64,000 nt of DNA from Pontivivens nitratireducens (GCF_014235845.1 NZ_JACJUQ010000004.1:186001-250000), one strand, 5' to 3'; shown: positions 8,839-19,955, numbered from the stretch's first letter. Notes: generated by a model not told the origin, from the sequence alone. Numbers and translations are program-made.

Positions 8839-9498
8839 ATGTTGACTGTGACCGACCTGCACAAATCGTTCGAAACGGCAGGGCAGCCGCTGCCGGTCCT
8901 GCGCGGTGTCGATCTGGCCGTCACGCGGGGGGAGTGTGTGGCGTTGACCGGCGAATCCGGGTCGGGAAAGTCCACCCTGCTGCATTTGATCGCGGCCCTC
9001 GACACGTTCGACGCAGGCTCGATCCGCCTCGACGGGCAGGAGCTGGCCGGATTGAACGATCGCGCCCGCGCCGATCTGCGGCGCAATCGGGTGGGGGTGA
9101 TCTTTCAGCAGTTCAACCTGATCCCCAGTCTTAGCGTCGGTGACAATCTGGCGTTTCAGGCGCGCCTCGCCGGGCGTTTCGATGCGGCGTGGCAGGCGCG
9201 ATTGACGGAACGGCTGGGGCTTGGTCCCCTGACGGACCGCTGGCCGGAGCAGCTTTCGGGCGGTCAGCAACAGCGGGTCGCGGTGGGCCGCGCGATCGCC
9301 GCGCGTCCCGCGCTGGTCCTCGCGGATGAGCCGACGGGAAATCTGGACGAGGCGACCGGCGGCGCAGTGATGGACCTGCTGCTGGATCTGGTCGCTGAAA
9401 CGCAGGCGACCCTGCTGATGGTGACGCATTCCGCCGCTCTGGCCGCACGACTGAACCGCCGGGTGCATCTGAGCCTGGGGCAGGTGTCGGCCCTATGA
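8839..9498 (+). CDS. ABC transporter ATP-binding protein (LolD/MacB-type)
   Basis: The 219-residue cytoplasmic ATPase has all ABC motifs: Walker A GESGSGKST (residues 38-46), Q-loop FQQFN (about 89-93), signature LSGGQQQR (139-146), Walker B LVLADEP with catalytic Glu (159-165), D-loop GNLD and H-loop VTHS. The size and the LADEPTGNLD signature are those of ATPases partnering FtsX-type permeases (LolD, MacB, YbbA), which move lipids, lipoproteins or substrates from the periplasmic side rather than importing solutes. An agcggag site precedes the ATG. It overlaps the permease gene by ATGA, so the two are translationally coupled. Confidence 0.93.
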   Translation: MLTVTDLHKSFETAGQPLPVLRGVDLAVTRGECVALTGESGSGKSTLLHLIAALDTFDAGSIRLDGQELAGLNDRARADLRRNRVGVIFQQFNLIPSLSVGDNLAFQARLAGRFDAAWQARLTERLGLGPLTDRWPEQLSGGQQQRVAVGRAIAARPALVLADEPTGNLDEATGGAVMDLLLDLVAETQATLLMVTHSAALAARLNRRVHLSLGQVSAL

Positions 9499-11909
9499 AC
9501 CGGCTGATCCTGCGCACGTTGCTGTCGCATTGGCGCAGCCGCCCGTTCCAGATCGTCACTCTGCTGCTGGGTCTGACGGTGGCGACCGCGCTGTGGTCGG
9601 GCGTGCAGGCAATCAACGCGGAGGCCCGCGCCAGCTATGCCCAGGCTGCGGCGACATTGGGCACCGACCGGTTCGACAGCCTGCAACCGCGCGGTGCGGA
9701 AACCTTCGATCAGGAGGCGTATATCGCCCTGCGCCGGGCGGGCTGGGATGTCTCACCAGTGGTTGAGGGGTCATTGCGCCTGGGGGGGGAGCGTTACCGC
9801 GTTCTGGGCATCGACCCTGTGACCGCACCGGCCAGCCTGCCCGCCCGACCGGATTTGCAGGGGGCAGACCTGACGGATTTCCTCGGACCGACCGGATTGA
9901 TCCTGATATCGGCGTCAACGACCCTGCCCCCCGATGTCGACCTGCCGCCCGTGCGGGTCGTCGAAGGTATCGCCCCCGGAACGCTGGTGATGGATATCGG
10001 CCTGGCGCAAACGCTGCTGACAATGCCGGGTCAGTTGAGCCGCCTGATCCTGCTGCCCGGCGTGCAAGGTGCGCCTCCCATAGCCGAGGCAAGCGGCGTG
10101 GTCTTTGACCGGATTGCCCCGCGCGGGGACGGTGGTGGCATCGCGGCGCTAACCGACAGCTTTCACCTCAACCTGACGGCGTTCGGGTTTCTGGCCTTCG
10201 CCGTGGGTCTGTTCATCGTCTATTCCTCCATCGGGCTGGCCTTTGAGCAGCGCAAACCGATGCTGCGCACGTTGCGGGCACTGGGTGTGCCGCTGCGACG
10301 TCTGATGCTGGTCATGGTCGCGGAACTGACGGCGCTGGCCCTGCTGGCCGGAATCGCGGGCGTGGCACTGGGTTATCTGATCGCGGCCAGTCTGCTACCC
10401 GACGTGGCCGCCACGCTCGAAGGTCTGTACGGGGCGCAAGTCTCAGGCAGCTTGTCGCTACGTCCGGCATGGTGGGCGACCGGATTGCTGATCGCGATGG
10501 GCGGCGCGGCGCTGGCGGCGGGGGATACGCTGTGGCGCACGGCACGCATGCCCCTTCTGTCGGCAGCAATGCCGGAGGCCTGGCACGGCGCGCAGGCCCG
10601 CGCGCAGTTCTGGCAGGGAATCGCGGCACTGGGCTGCTTTGCGCTGGCGCTGGTGCTGTGCTTCACCGCCTCCAGTCTGACGGCGGGGTTTGCCCTGATG
10701 GGAGCCTTGCTGATCGGAGCGGCACTGGCGTTGCCCGTCGTGCTGGCGACAATCCTGCGCATCGGGGCCGCCCGTGCGCGCGGGCCGCTGTCCCAATGGG
10801 GCTGGGCGGATGCACGACAACAGATGTCGCGTCTGTCGCTGGCCCTGATGGCGCTGCTGCTGGCACTGTCCGCCAATATCGGTGTCGGCACAATGGTGAT
10901 GAGCTTTCGCGACACATTCACCGGCTGGCTGGACCAGCGCCTCGTCGCGGAGGTCTATGTCACGGCCAGCGACGCTGAACAGGGCCGCGCCATTCACGCA
11001 TGGGCCACGGACCGGGTGGATGCGGTTCTGCCGATCTGGTCAGCAGAGGCACGGCTGGGCGCGGTTCCGATCTCCATCTACGGGGTCGCACAGCACCCGA
11101 CCTATTCCGAGCATTGGCCGCTGATCGAGGCGTTGCCGGGCGCGTGGCAATCCGTCGCCAGCGGTGAGGGCGCATTGATCAACGAACAGATGGCCGCGCG
11201 GCGGGATCTGAGCCCCGGTGACGCGTTGATCCTGCCCACCCCCGATGGCACGGACTGGCCGCTGACGATCACCGCGATCTATTCGGATTACGGCAATCCC
11301 GTCGATCAGGTCATGGTGGACGTTGGCTTGCTCGCCACCCGCTATCCCGATATCGAACGCCTGCGCTTCGCCCTGCGGACGGCGGACGCCCCCCAAGTAA
11401 TTGAAGAGGCGCGCGCGCGTTTCGGCCTGTCATCCGAACAGGTTGTCGATCAGGCCGCGATCAAGGCGCTGTCCCTTGCCATATTCGAGCGGACATTCAC
11501 CGTCACCGGGGCCCTGAACATCCTGACACTGGCGGTGGCGGCCCTGGCCCTTCTGACGGCGATGCTGACATTGCAACTGATGCGGCTGCCCTCACTGGCG
11601 CCACTGTGGGCGATGGGACTGACGCGGGCGGCGCTGGCACGGGCGGAGTTGGTGAAGGTTTTGGCCCTGGCACTGCTGACGGCGATCCTGTCCATACCGA
11701 TCGGGCTGGGTGTGGCTTGGGTTCTGACCAATGTCATCAACGTGATGGCGTTCGGGTGGCGGTTGCCGATGAACCTCTATCCCATGGACTGGCTGCGCCT
11801 GATCGGGCTGGCGTTGCTGACTGCGACGGTGGCGGCCGGGCTGCCGGTGTTGCGCCTTGCCCGAACCGCCCCCCGAACGTTGCTGGGCGTCTTTGCGAGC
11901 GAGAGGTAG
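9495..11909 (+). CDS. FtsX-like ABC transporter permease (YbbP/MacB-type)
   Basis: The 804-residue inner-membrane protein has two FtsX-like transmembrane modules. It has an N-terminal helix (about 15-35), a periplasmic domain, a first helix bundle (about 220-310), more helices near 370-480, a second periplasmic domain around 480-660 and a final bundle at 665-795. This double FtsX layout is that of YbbP-like permeases. The gene overlaps the ATPase by four bases and is followed three bases later by the AttH-like gene. The system probably extracts or moves an envelope molecule for the downstream AttH/lipocalin-like protein (inference from conserved context). The substrate is unknown. Confidence 0.9.
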   Translation: MNRLILRTLLSHWRSRPFQIVTLLLGLTVATALWSGVQAINAEARASYAQAAATLGTDRFDSLQPRGAETFDQEAYIALRRAGWDVSPVVEGSLRLGGERYRVLGIDPVTAPASLPARPDLQGADLTDFLGPTGLILISASTTLPPDVDLPPVRVVEGIAPGTLVMDIGLAQTLLTMPGQLSRLILLPGVQGAPPIAEASGVVFDRIAPRGDGGGIAALTDSFHLNLTAFGFLAFAVGLFIVYSSIGLAFEQRKPMLRTLRALGVPLRRLMLVMVAELTALALLAGIAGVALGYLIAASLLPDVAATLEGLYGAQVSGSLSLRPAWWATGLLIAMGGAALAAGDTLWRTARMPLLSAAMPEAWHGAQARAQFWQGIAALGCFALALVLCFTASSLTAGFALMGALLIGAALALPVVLATILRIGAARARGPLSQWGWADARQQMSRLSLALMALLLALSANIGVGTMVMSFRDTFTGWLDQRLVAEVYVTASDAEQGRAIHAWATDRVDAVLPIWSAEARLGAVPISIYGVAQHPTYSEHWPLIEALPGAWQSVASGEGALINEQMAARRDLSPGDALILPTPDGTDWPLTITAIYSDYGNPVDQVMVDVGLLATRYPDIERLRFALRTADAPQVIEEARARFGLSSEQVVDQAAIKALSLAIFERTFTVTGALNILTLAVAALALLTAMLTLQLMRLPSLAPLWAMGLTRAALARAELVKVLALALLTAILSIPIGLGVAWVLTNVINVMAFGWRLPMNLYPMDWLRLIGLALLTATVAAGLPVLRLARTAPRTLLGVFASER

Positions 11910-11912
11910 ATC

Positions 11913-12950
11913 ATGAGAGTTCTGGTATTCCTGTTGCTGTTGCCGACACTGGCCTTCGCACAGGGCTTCGCAGGTCTGGGCACGGCCACGCAGGAGGGGT
12001 TCGCAACGCCTGAGCGGGGCGCCACCCTGACCTTTCCCACCGATCACGCGGCACATCCCGACTACCGGATCGAGTGGTGGTATCTGACCGCCAACATGAC
12101 CGGACCGGACGGGGCGACCTATGGTGCGCAATGGACGCTGTTCCGCTCCGCTCTCGCACCCGGGGAAGGGGAAGGCTGGGCCAGTCCGCAGATCTGGATG
12201 GGTCATGCCGCCTTGACCACGGCAGACCGCCATTTCGTGGCCGAAACATTCGCCCGGGGCGGAATCGGACAGGCCGGTGTCACCGCGCAACCATTCGCCG
12301 CCTGGATCGACGACTGGCAAATAGCAGGTCCAGACCTGACCGAGGTGACGGTTCGGGCGCGTGGCGACGGGTTCGCCTATACGCTCGACCTCGCGACCTC
12401 GGCACCCTTTGTCGCACAGGGCGACGGTGGATACAGTGTCAAATCGGGGGCGGGTCAGGCCTCGTACTACTATTCGCAGCCCTTCTACGACCTGACCGGG
12501 ATGATCGAGATCGGCGGCGTTCCCACACCCGTCACGGGTCAGGCATGGCTCGACCGGGAATGGTCCTCACAGCCCTTGGCCGAGACTCAGGACGGCTGGG
12601 ACTGGTTCTCCATCCACTTCGAGAGTGGTGAGAAACTGATGGCCTTCCGCCTGCGCGACAACAGCGGCGCGCCGTTCCATTCCGGCACGTGGATAGACGC
12701 GGACGGCACGCCGCACCCGCTGGACGGCGACACGCTCAGCTTTACCGAACTGGAGCGGGCGCAAACCTCCGGCCCGCAGGTTCCCATCGCGTGGCGGGTG
12801 CAGATCGCGCAGCGGGGGCTGGACATCACGACGCGCCCCCTGAACCCCGACGCCTGGATGGACACGCTGTTTCCCTATTGGGAGGGTCCGATCCATGTCG
12901 AGGGCAGTCACGACGGCATCGGATATCTGGAGATGACGGGATATGAATGA
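11913..12950 (+). CDS. AttH/CrtC-like lipocalin-fold exported protein
   Basis: This 345-residue protein has a signal peptide (MRVLVFLLLLPTLAFAQG, cleavage after about residue 16) and the family hallmark RIEWWYLTANM near residue 50. It is followed by lipocalin-like beta segments such as TYGAQWTLFR, ITGQAWLDREWSSQ-like text near 208-217, and GWDWFSIHF. AttH and carotenoid 1,2-hydratase (CrtC) share this double-lipocalin fold. AttH-type genes commonly follow an ABC ATPase and FtsX permease, as here, so it is probably the periplasmic lipid- or hydrophobe-binding part of that system (inference). It overlaps the next gene by eight bases. Confidence 0.82.
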   Translation: MRVLVFLLLLPTLAFAQGFAGLGTATQEGFATPERGATLTFPTDHAAHPDYRIEWWYLTANMTGPDGATYGAQWTLFRSALAPGEGEGWASPQIWMGHAALTTADRHFVAETFARGGIGQAGVTAQPFAAWIDDWQIAGPDLTEVTVRARGDGFAYTLDLATSAPFVAQGDGGYSVKSGAGQASYYYSQPFYDLTGMIEIGGVPTPVTGQAWLDREWSSQPLAETQDGWDWFSIHFESGEKLMAFRLRDNSGAPFHSGTWIDADGTPHPLDGDTLSFTELERAQTSGPQVPIAWRVQIAQRGLDITTRPLNPDAWMDTLFPYWEGPIHVEGSHDGIGYLEMTGYE

Positions 12951-13470
12951 TCTGCTCGATCTGATGTGGGATCTGCTGGAACGCGGCGTGACGGATCGGA
13001 CGCTGGCCACCAACCGCCCTACCCTCTCCACCGGCGACGGACAGATGCGCACGGTGGTGCTGCGCGCGGTGTCACGGGCGGCGCAAACGCTCGATATCCA
13101 CAGTGATGCCCGCGCGGGCAAGGTGGCACAGCTTCGCGCCGATCCGACAGCCAACCTGCATGTCTGGGACGCGCACAACACCCTGCAAATCCGCCTCTGG
13201 GCGGCTGCGCAAGTGCACAGTGATGATCGGATCGCGGCCAAGGCATTTGCTGCCCTGCCCGATCATGGTCAGCGGATCTATCGCGTGACGCCGCATCCCG
13301 GCACGCCCATCGCCGATCCCCGGCACATCACGTTCGAGGAGCAACCGCATTTCGCCCTCATCCGGCTGCACCTGCAGGAGGTCGAGCTGCTGCATCGGGA
13401 CCGCGACCTGCATCGCCGCGCCCTGTTCACTGCGGGCGAAAACTGGCGCGGGCGCTGGCTGGTCCCGTGA
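12943..13470 (+). CDS. Pyridoxamine 5'-phosphate oxidase-like flavoprotein (split-barrel)
   Basis: The 175-residue protein has the FMN-binding split-barrel pattern of PNPOx-like proteins: an N-terminal helix, then TLSTGDGQMRTVVLRAVSRA, the strand-turn LDIHSDARAGKVAQL and NLHVWDAHNTLQIRLWAAAQVH, with a C-terminal RGRWLVP. It resembles Alr4036-type family members more than true PdxH, because the PdxH substrate-binding C-terminus is not obvious. The start overlaps the AttH-like gene by eight bases, so it is part of the same unit. A role in B6 salvage is not implied; it may be a flavin reductase or a cofactor-binding stress protein. Confidence 0.75.
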   Translation: MNDLLDLMWDLLERGVTDRTLATNRPTLSTGDGQMRTVVLRAVSRAAQTLDIHSDARAGKVAQLRADPTANLHVWDAHNTLQIRLWAAAQVHSDDRIAAKAFAALPDHGQRIYRVTPHPGTPIADPRHITFEEQPHFALIRLHLQEVELLHRDRDLHRRALFTAGENWRGRWLVP

Positions 13471-13473
13471 TCC

Positions 13474-13794
13474 TCAGCGGGGACACAAACGCACGAGTTG
13501 CATGAAATCCACCAATTGCCCGGTCTGGCGGCGGGCCTCCTCCGTCTGGCCCAGCAGCCCCTCGGTCAGGCCCGTTCCCGCCAGTTGCCCGCTGGCGAGC
13601 AGGATACGGGCGAGGACCTGCCCCTCCTCGATCAGGCTCAACGTCCGCTCCGTCGTGGACAGTTCGCCGCAATCCATTTGCAGAACACGTTGGACGACCT
13701 CCTGCGCGACATCCGGGGTCGCGGGCTGCACCGCACCGCCGCCCGTGGCACATCCGCTCAGAATCGCCAGGCAAAGCACGAGGTTTCTAAACAT
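13474..13794 (-). CDS. Small predicted lipoprotein of unknown function
   Basis: The 106-residue protein starts with a type II signal peptide, MFRNLVLCLAILSGC, with the lipobox LSGC placing the lipidated cysteine at residue 15. The mature part is short, helical and Gln/Glu-rich, with two further cysteines (near residues 42 and 104). I recognise no domain. It overlaps the thiamine pyrophosphokinase gene by eight bases and is convergent with the PNPOx-like gene four bases away. Confidence 0.7.
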   Translation of the reverse strand: MFRNLVLCLAILSGCATGGGAVQPATPDVAQEVVQRVLQMDCGELSTTERTLSLIEEGQVLARILLASGQLAGTGLTEGLLGQTEEARRQTGQLVDFMQLVRLCPR

Positions 13795-14440
13795 CTGAGG
13801 CCTCCATCTCTTCGAGAAGTTCGTTCAGGCAATCGCGCGGCAGGATCAGCAGGACCGGGCCACCCTGCATCGCGATCTCCACCGGGCCGGTCGCTTCGTT
13901 CGAGGTGCCGATGCGGCCCGCCGGGGCCATGTCCAACCCATCGACAGGCCAGCGCAGGCCGGTGCTCGACACACCCTGCGCAGCGCCCATCGGGAACAGT
14001 GACACCCGCGTTCCGGGTAACAGTTTCAACCGGATGCTCTCGTTCAATCGGCAGCACAGATCGCCGTCGCCCAGCAATACGACCCGCGCGCCCGACTGCG
14101 CCACGGTGGAAAATGCGGCCAGCACGTGATCCAGGCGCCCGCCGCTGAAACCGACCGCGAAAAACAGCGGCGCATCGACATACGCCAGACATTTGTCGAA
14201 ATCGGTGCTGTCCTGCTCCGCGATGCGGTGCACCGGCACGTCACCCCACCCAGCCGGCGCACGCAGCGAATCCAGATCGCCGATGATCGCATCCGGGCGC
14301 AGTCCGTGACCAGCAAGTTGATCCGCCCCGCCATCCGCCGCCACGATGCGGTGATAGCGCCCCGACAGCGCGGCCAGATCGCCCGCGTCCACAGGGGCAC
14401 CCCCGACCAGCAGGACCGGGCGCGACGTGCTCAGAACCAT
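13787..14440 (-). CDS. Thiamine pyrophosphokinase
   Basis: The protein transfers a diphosphate from ATP to thiamine. The motifs are those of the TPK family: an early VLLVGGAPV, then IVAADGGADQL (residues about 32-42), PDAIIGDLDSL (about 48-58), QDSTDFDKCL (about 73-82), GFSGGRLDH (about 94-102), and the C-terminal beta domain with TGLRWPVDGL. I take the ATG at 14440 (217 residues). A GTG nine bases upstream and longer in-frame extensions are possible but would add residues without similarity to the family. It is divergent from a gene of unknown function at 14521 and coupled to the lipoprotein downstream. Confidence 0.88.
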   Translation of the reverse strand: MVLSTSRPVLLVGGAPVDAGDLAALSGRYHRIVAADGGADQLAGHGLRPDAIIGDLDSLRAPAGWGDVPVHRIAEQDSTDFDKCLAYVDAPLFFAVGFSGGRLDHVLAAFSTVAQSGARVVLLGDGDLCCRLNESIRLKLLPGTRVSLFPMGAAQGVSSTGLRWPVDGLDMAPAGRIGTSNEATGPVEIAMQGGPVLLILPRDCLNELLEEMEASDV

Positions 14441-14520
14441 ATCAGTCACACCAGACCCCGAGCCCTTGCCCTGCCCGATATGCGCGGCAATAGTTGCGAA
14501 CGTGAAATTCGGACGACCCC

Positions 14521-15186
14521 ATGACCCAGACATCCCGCATCTCCCTCAGTTTCGGTGCATTCTCGTGCGAACTGGAAGGTATCGCAGATCCGCTGCCTTT
14601 GTTGCAGCGACTTGTCACGTTTTGCGAGGATGTCGAGCGGCGCAACCCCGACTTCGGCAGGTCCGTGATGCCGCTGGCCGAACTGCAAGCGGCCCTCGCG
14701 ACGACCGGGCCGGTCACCGCTACGGTTCAGGAGGGGCGGTTGGTCGTCTCCCACACCCCCGGGGTGGAGGGCACAGAACCACCCCGGCAGGACAATGTGG
14801 AGGATATCGAGACGCAAGCCCCCGATCTGCCGGACGACATGCTGTCCTCGGCGCTGGACCGGGCAATGCAGCAGACCGAGAACAGGCAGGCCGACGCGAC
14901 GCGCCCCCTGCTCAGCCTTGGCGAATATGCGCGCGCGCGGCATCCGCGCCGTGCGGCGGAGGCGCTGGAAATCGCCGCCGCTTATTCCCATCACGTGCTG
15001 GGGGTTGAGGCCTTTGACGGCGTACAGTTGCTGACCGATGTGGATCAGATCGACATCGGACAGCCCAGCACGATGGATGAGAAGATCTCCGCCTTCGGAG
15101 ATCTGCTCGACCGGGGCACGTTCAAGACGACGGAGCGTGAGAACATCTTCACCCTCGCCCAGGTCGTTGCCCTACGCTACCGCTAG
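14521..15186 (+). CDS. Hypothetical protein
   Basis: The 221-residue soluble protein has no signal peptide and no membrane segment. It has an N-terminal alpha/beta part (residues 1-75, starting MTQTSRISLSFGAFSCEL), an acidic, proline-rich linker (about 78-115), and a helical C-terminal half beginning near LLSLGEYARARHPRRAAEALEIAAAY. This layout suggests an N-terminal binding domain joined by a flexible linker to a helical module. I do not recognise the family. It is divergent from the thiamine pyrophosphokinase gene and convergent with creA. Confidence 0.75.
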   Translation: MTQTSRISLSFGAFSCELEGIADPLPLLQRLVTFCEDVERRNPDFGRSVMPLAELQAALATTGPVTATVQEGRLVVSHTPGVEGTEPPRQDNVEDIETQAPDLPDDMLSSALDRAMQQTENRQADATRPLLSLGEYARARHPRRAAEALEIAAAYSHHVLGVEAFDGVQLLTDVDQIDIGQPSTMDEKISAFGDLLDRGTFKTTERENIFTLAQVVALRYR

Positions 15187-15189
15187 GGA

Positions 15190-15636
15190 TTACCAGTCGC
15201 GGATCACCACAGCTGAAATCGAGTTCTTAGGGCTGCCTTCGATCAAGCGGTCCGAATAGGTCAGATAGATCAGAGTGTTGCGGTTTTCATCATAGAACCG
15301 CACGACCTGCACGCGCTTGAACAGGATGGATGCGCGCTGACCGAACACCTCCTCGCCCTCCTCCAGCTCATCCGGATCGAAGCTGATGGGCCCGACCTGG
15401 CGGCAGGCGATGGACGCATCCGACGTGTCCTCCGCCAGACCCAGCGACCCGGTTATGCCGCCCGTACGGGCGCGCGAAACGAAGCAGGAGACGCCTTCGA
15501 CCTCCGGATCGTCGAACGCCTCGACCACGATGCGGTGGTTCGCGCCCAGCAACCGCCACGCGGTCGTGACCTCACCGATTTCCTCGGCGCGCAGGGGCAG
15601 GGCAGCCAGCAGCAAACAAATGACCAGACGATACAT
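15190..15636 (-). CDS. creA: CreA family exported protein
   Basis: The 148-residue protein has a signal peptide ([17 protein letters not shown]) and the CreA pattern: [26 protein letters not shown], then [16 protein letters not shown] and [38 protein letters not shown], which are diagnostic for this small periplasmic family of unknown function. The ATG at 15636 has a good ggagag site eight bases upstream. The longer in-frame start would add unrelated residues. It stands alone between a convergent hypothetical gene and the NAD kinase gene. Confidence 0.9.
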   Translation of the reverse strand: MYRLVICLLLAALPLRAEEIGEVTTAWRLLGANHRIVVEAFDDPEVEGVSCFVSRARTGGITGSLGLAEDTSDASIACRQVGPISFDPDELEEGEEVFGQRASILFKRVQVVRFYDENRNTLIYLTYSDRLIEGSPKNSISAVVIRDW

Positions 15637-15720
15637 CGCACTCTCCTTCAGCGGGGTTGATGCTGTAGGTAGGCGCGGTGACCGCGCTGTCCAATGACGC
15701 GGCATTGGAACAGAAAATGC

Positions 15721-16494
15721 TCAGACGAACTGTTCGCGGATCAGGCGTTCCTCCAGCCCGTGTCCGGGATCGAACAGCAGGCGATGTGTCACTTCCGGTT
15801 CGGAGCGGATAATAACGCGCACCACGTCGCGCACCTCGGCGGAATCGGCGGTGGCGGCAATGCCGCGCTTCTCCGGCTCCAGCACGTCGAAGGTCACCTC
15901 GGAATGCGATGGCAACAGCGCCCCGCGCCAGCGTCGGGGGCGATAGGCGGACATCGCCGTCAACGCCAGAATGTCCGCCCCGATGGGCAGGATCGGACCA
16001 TGCGCGGAATAGTTATACGCCGTCGATCCCGCTGGGGTGGAGACGAGCGCCCCGTCGCAGACGAGTTCCGCCATGCGTTCCCGCCCGTCGATACCGATCC
16101 GCAGCTTCGCCGCCTGCGGTCCCATGCGCAGCAGCGAGACCTCGTTGATGGCGAGCGCGCTGTGCGTCTCACCCGACCTGTCGGTCGCGATCATTCGCAA
16201 CGGGTGGATTTCGGCCGTTTCGGCGGCGGTGATCCGGTCGAGCAGGTCATCCTCGCTATAGGCATTCATCAAGAACCCGACGGTCCCCCGGTTCATGCCG
16301 TAGACGGGCGCGTCCAGACCCTCGGTCGCGTGCAGGGTGGACAGCATGAACCCGTCACCGCCCAGCGCCACGATCACGTCCGCCTCATGCGCGGAGACGG
16401 AGCCATAGGCCGATTCCAGCCGGGTCATCGCATCATGTGCGATAGCAGTCTGCGAAGAGACGAAACAGATGCGGGGGGCAGGCTCGACACGCAT
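15721..16494 (-). CDS. nadK: NAD kinase
   Basis: The 257-residue enzyme phosphorylates NAD to NADP. The family motifs are present: [12 protein letters not shown] (residues about 40-51) with the GGDG core, [12 protein letters not shown], the NEVSLLR segment, and the nucleotide-binding loop [19 protein letters not shown]. The ATG at 16494 is preceded eight bases upstream by a strong aaggag. It lies 191 bases after recJ on the same strand, a gap with no gene. Confidence 0.93.
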   Translation of the reverse strand: MRVEPAPRICFVSSQTAIAHDAMTRLESAYGSVSAHEADVIVALGGDGFMLSTLHATEGLDAPVYGMNRGTVGFLMNAYSEDDLLDRITAAETAEIHPLRMIATDRSGETHSALAINEVSLLRMGPQAAKLRIGIDGRERMAELVCDGALVSTPAGSTAYNYSAHGPILPIGADILALTAMSAYRPRRWRGALLPSHSEVTFDVLEPEKRGIAATADSAEVRDVVRVIIRSEPEVTHRLLFDPGHGLEERLIREQFV

Positions 16495-16685
16495 TCGCAA
16501 CGCTCCTTAAAGGCGACAGGGCGTGCAGCATGACGGCGCGCGCGCCGCCGTTCAACCCGCTACCGTGTCGGTGCACCCGGAACGGTGCTGTCAGAACCGC
16601 CAAGCTGCGGCGAGTTTTCATGCGATTGCACGATCCGGCAACGATAGAATGCACCAAGGCCACGCTTACGACCGATTTCAGGGTT

Positions 16686-18446
16686 TCATACCGGTGCCGC
16701 GTCATCCACGCGCAGCTTGACCTTACGTCGCCCGCCCCATTCGTCGATCTCCAGCTTTCCGGCGATATGGAACGCACGCCCGCCATGTTCGCTGAGCGCG
16801 GGGCCGATATCGCTGTCGAAAGCCCGGAATGCGATGGCGTCGATCCGTCCGCCGCCCTCGCCGGTCAGGGTCAGGCGCAAGTGATTCTCTCCCGCACGCT
16901 TGGCGAACGCGATACGTTGGGCGCTAAGCGCGAAGCGCGGGGCGGCGGCCCCGGCACCGAACGGGCCAGTGGCCTCGATGCTCTCAACCAGTTCCGGGGT
17001 CGCGCCTGCTGCGGCGATCAGCCCGTCGATGCGCAGGTCCGCCGGGCCCGCCTTGCCCGCGCCCTGCCGCGCCAGCAGCGCCGACAACCGCTCCATCGCG
17101 GAATCCAGCGCCGCCTCCGCTACGGTCAGGCCGGCGGCCATCGCGTGACCGCCGCCCTTCAGCAGATGCCCTTCATGTGTCGCCATTGCGACGGCACCGC
17201 CCAGATCGACGCCGGCGATGGATCGCGCGGACCCCTTGCCGATGCCGCCCTCCAGCCCGATCACCACGGCGGGGCGGTTGAATGCTTCCTTCAGACGGGC
17301 AGCGACGATCCCGACGACACCCGGATGCCAGCCCTCGCCCGCGGCCCAGACCATCGGGCCATCGGTGCCGCGCGCCTCGACCTGTTGGGTCGCCTGCACC
17401 AATACCTGCGCCTCGATCTCGCGCCGGTCGCGGTTGAGCGTTTCGAGACGCTGCGCCAGCGCCGCCGCCTCATCCGGGTCCTGGGTTGCCAACAGCCGCG
17501 CGCCCAGATCGGCGGCACCGATGCGCCCGCCGGCGTTGACGCGCGGTCCCAGCAGGAACCCCAGATGATAGGCGGAGGGGCGCGTGTTCAGTCCCGCCAC
17601 ATCGCCCAGCGCCACCAATCCGGGCCGCGCCCGCTGCGCCATGATCGTCAGCCCCTGCCGCACCAGCGCGCGATTGAACCCGATCAGGGGTGCCACGTCG
17701 GCCACCGTGGCCAGCGCCACCAGATCGAGCATCGCCATCAGGTCGGGCACAGCACCATCATTTCGCATCGCCCGGTTGGCACCGGCCAGCATCAGGAACA
17801 CGACGCCCGCCGCGCACAGATAGGTGCAGGCCACGTCCTCATCCTGCCGGTTCGGGTTCACCACGGCATCGGCGGGGGGCAGAACCTCCCCCCCCTGGTG
17901 GTGGTCCAGCACGATGACATCAGCGCCCTTTGCCTTCGCCGCGGCGATTGGCTCATGGCTCAACGTGCCGCAATCCACACAAACGATCAGATCGTGCGCC
18001 CCGGCCAAATCCTGCATGGCAGGCACGTTCGGGCCGTACCCCTCGTCGATCCGATCAGGAATATAGAGCGTCGCCGCCAGCCCCATCTGTCGCAGCCAGT
18101 CGATCAGCAAAGCGGCGGAGGCCCCCCCGTCCACGTCGTAATCGGCAAAGATCGCGATCCGCGACTTGCGCCGGACGTGATCGCAGAACAGTGCCACTGC
18201 GTGGTCCATATCCTTCAGCGAGGACGGGTCGGGCATCAGGTCGCGCATCTTGGGCGCCAGAAAGCCCGGAACCTCCTGCGCTTCGATGCCGCGCCGGGCC
18301 AGCACGCGGCTGACCGGGTCGGACACGCCGCAAACCTGCACCAGTTGCGCGGCTGCGCGTGCCTCCTGCTCGGACATGCCGATCCAGCGACGCCCGGTCA
18401 GCGAGGTTTCGACATCCAGAAAGGCAGGGGCACTGTCACGCGGCAT
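16686..18446 (-). CDS. recJ: Single-stranded-DNA-specific exonuclease RecJ
   Basis: The 586-residue 5'-3' ssDNA exonuclease acts in recombination, base excision and mismatch repair. The DHH-family motifs are visible: FADYDVDGG (motif I, residues about 99-107), VDCGTL, the DHH motif VLDHHQGG (about 166-173), a DHHA1 domain with GRIGAADLGARLL, and the late KGSARS and GGGHAMAAG segments (about 397-420). A C-terminal OB-like domain ends in KLRVDDA. I use the ATG at 18446. It is divergent from hom with 192 bases between. Confidence 0.93.
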   Translation of the reverse strand: MPRDSAPAFLDVETSLTGRRWIGMSEQEARAAAQLVQVCGVSDPVSRVLARRGIEAQEVPGFLAPKMRDLMPDPSSLKDMDHAVALFCDHVRRKSRIAIFADYDVDGGASAALLIDWLRQMGLAATLYIPDRIDEGYGPNVPAMQDLAGAHDLIVCVDCGTLSHEPIAAAKAKGADVIVLDHHQGGEVLPPADAVVNPNRQDEDVACTYLCAAGVVFLMLAGANRAMRNDGAVPDLMAMLDLVALATVADVAPLIGFNRALVRQGLTIMAQRARPGLVALGDVAGLNTRPSAYHLGFLLGPRVNAGGRIGAADLGARLLATQDPDEAAALAQRLETLNRDRREIEAQVLVQATQQVEARGTDGPMVWAAGEGWHPGVVGIVAARLKEAFNRPAVVIGLEGGIGKGSARSIAGVDLGGAVAMATHEGHLLKGGGHAMAAGLTVAEAALDSAMERLSALLARQGAGKAGPADLRIDGLIAAAGATPELVESIEATGPFGAGAAAPRFALSAQRIAFAKRAGENHLRLTLTGEGGGRIDAIAFRAFDSDIGPALSEHGGRAFHIAGKLEIDEWGGRRKVKLRVDDAAPV

Positions 18447-18638
18447 GGGCACACATCATATTGGGGGCTTGAGGATTACCTCCACCATATCCCGTCTCCC
18501 CTTTCCCGCAAAGCGGAACACAGCGTGAATACCTCCCATCCGCTGGCAAAGTCCGGCCCATCCGGCGATCAAGCCCCGTTGCACGGCACTGACCCCTCGC
18601 CTACACATGCGCGATCCATACGCATGAAGGACGATCCC

Positions 18639-19925
<1,287 letters not shown>

Positions 19926-19955
19926 GGACAGCAGCGGGGGCGCCGACCAGCGCCC

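Noticed and set aside
16530-18638. A plus-strand frame open for about 700 codons in front of and in frame with hom, running antisense through recJ
   Set aside because: The minus strand encodes a full RecJ with all DHH motifs. The plus frame has no recognisable domain and is a by-product of high GC content. hom has its own start and ribosome binding site at 18639.
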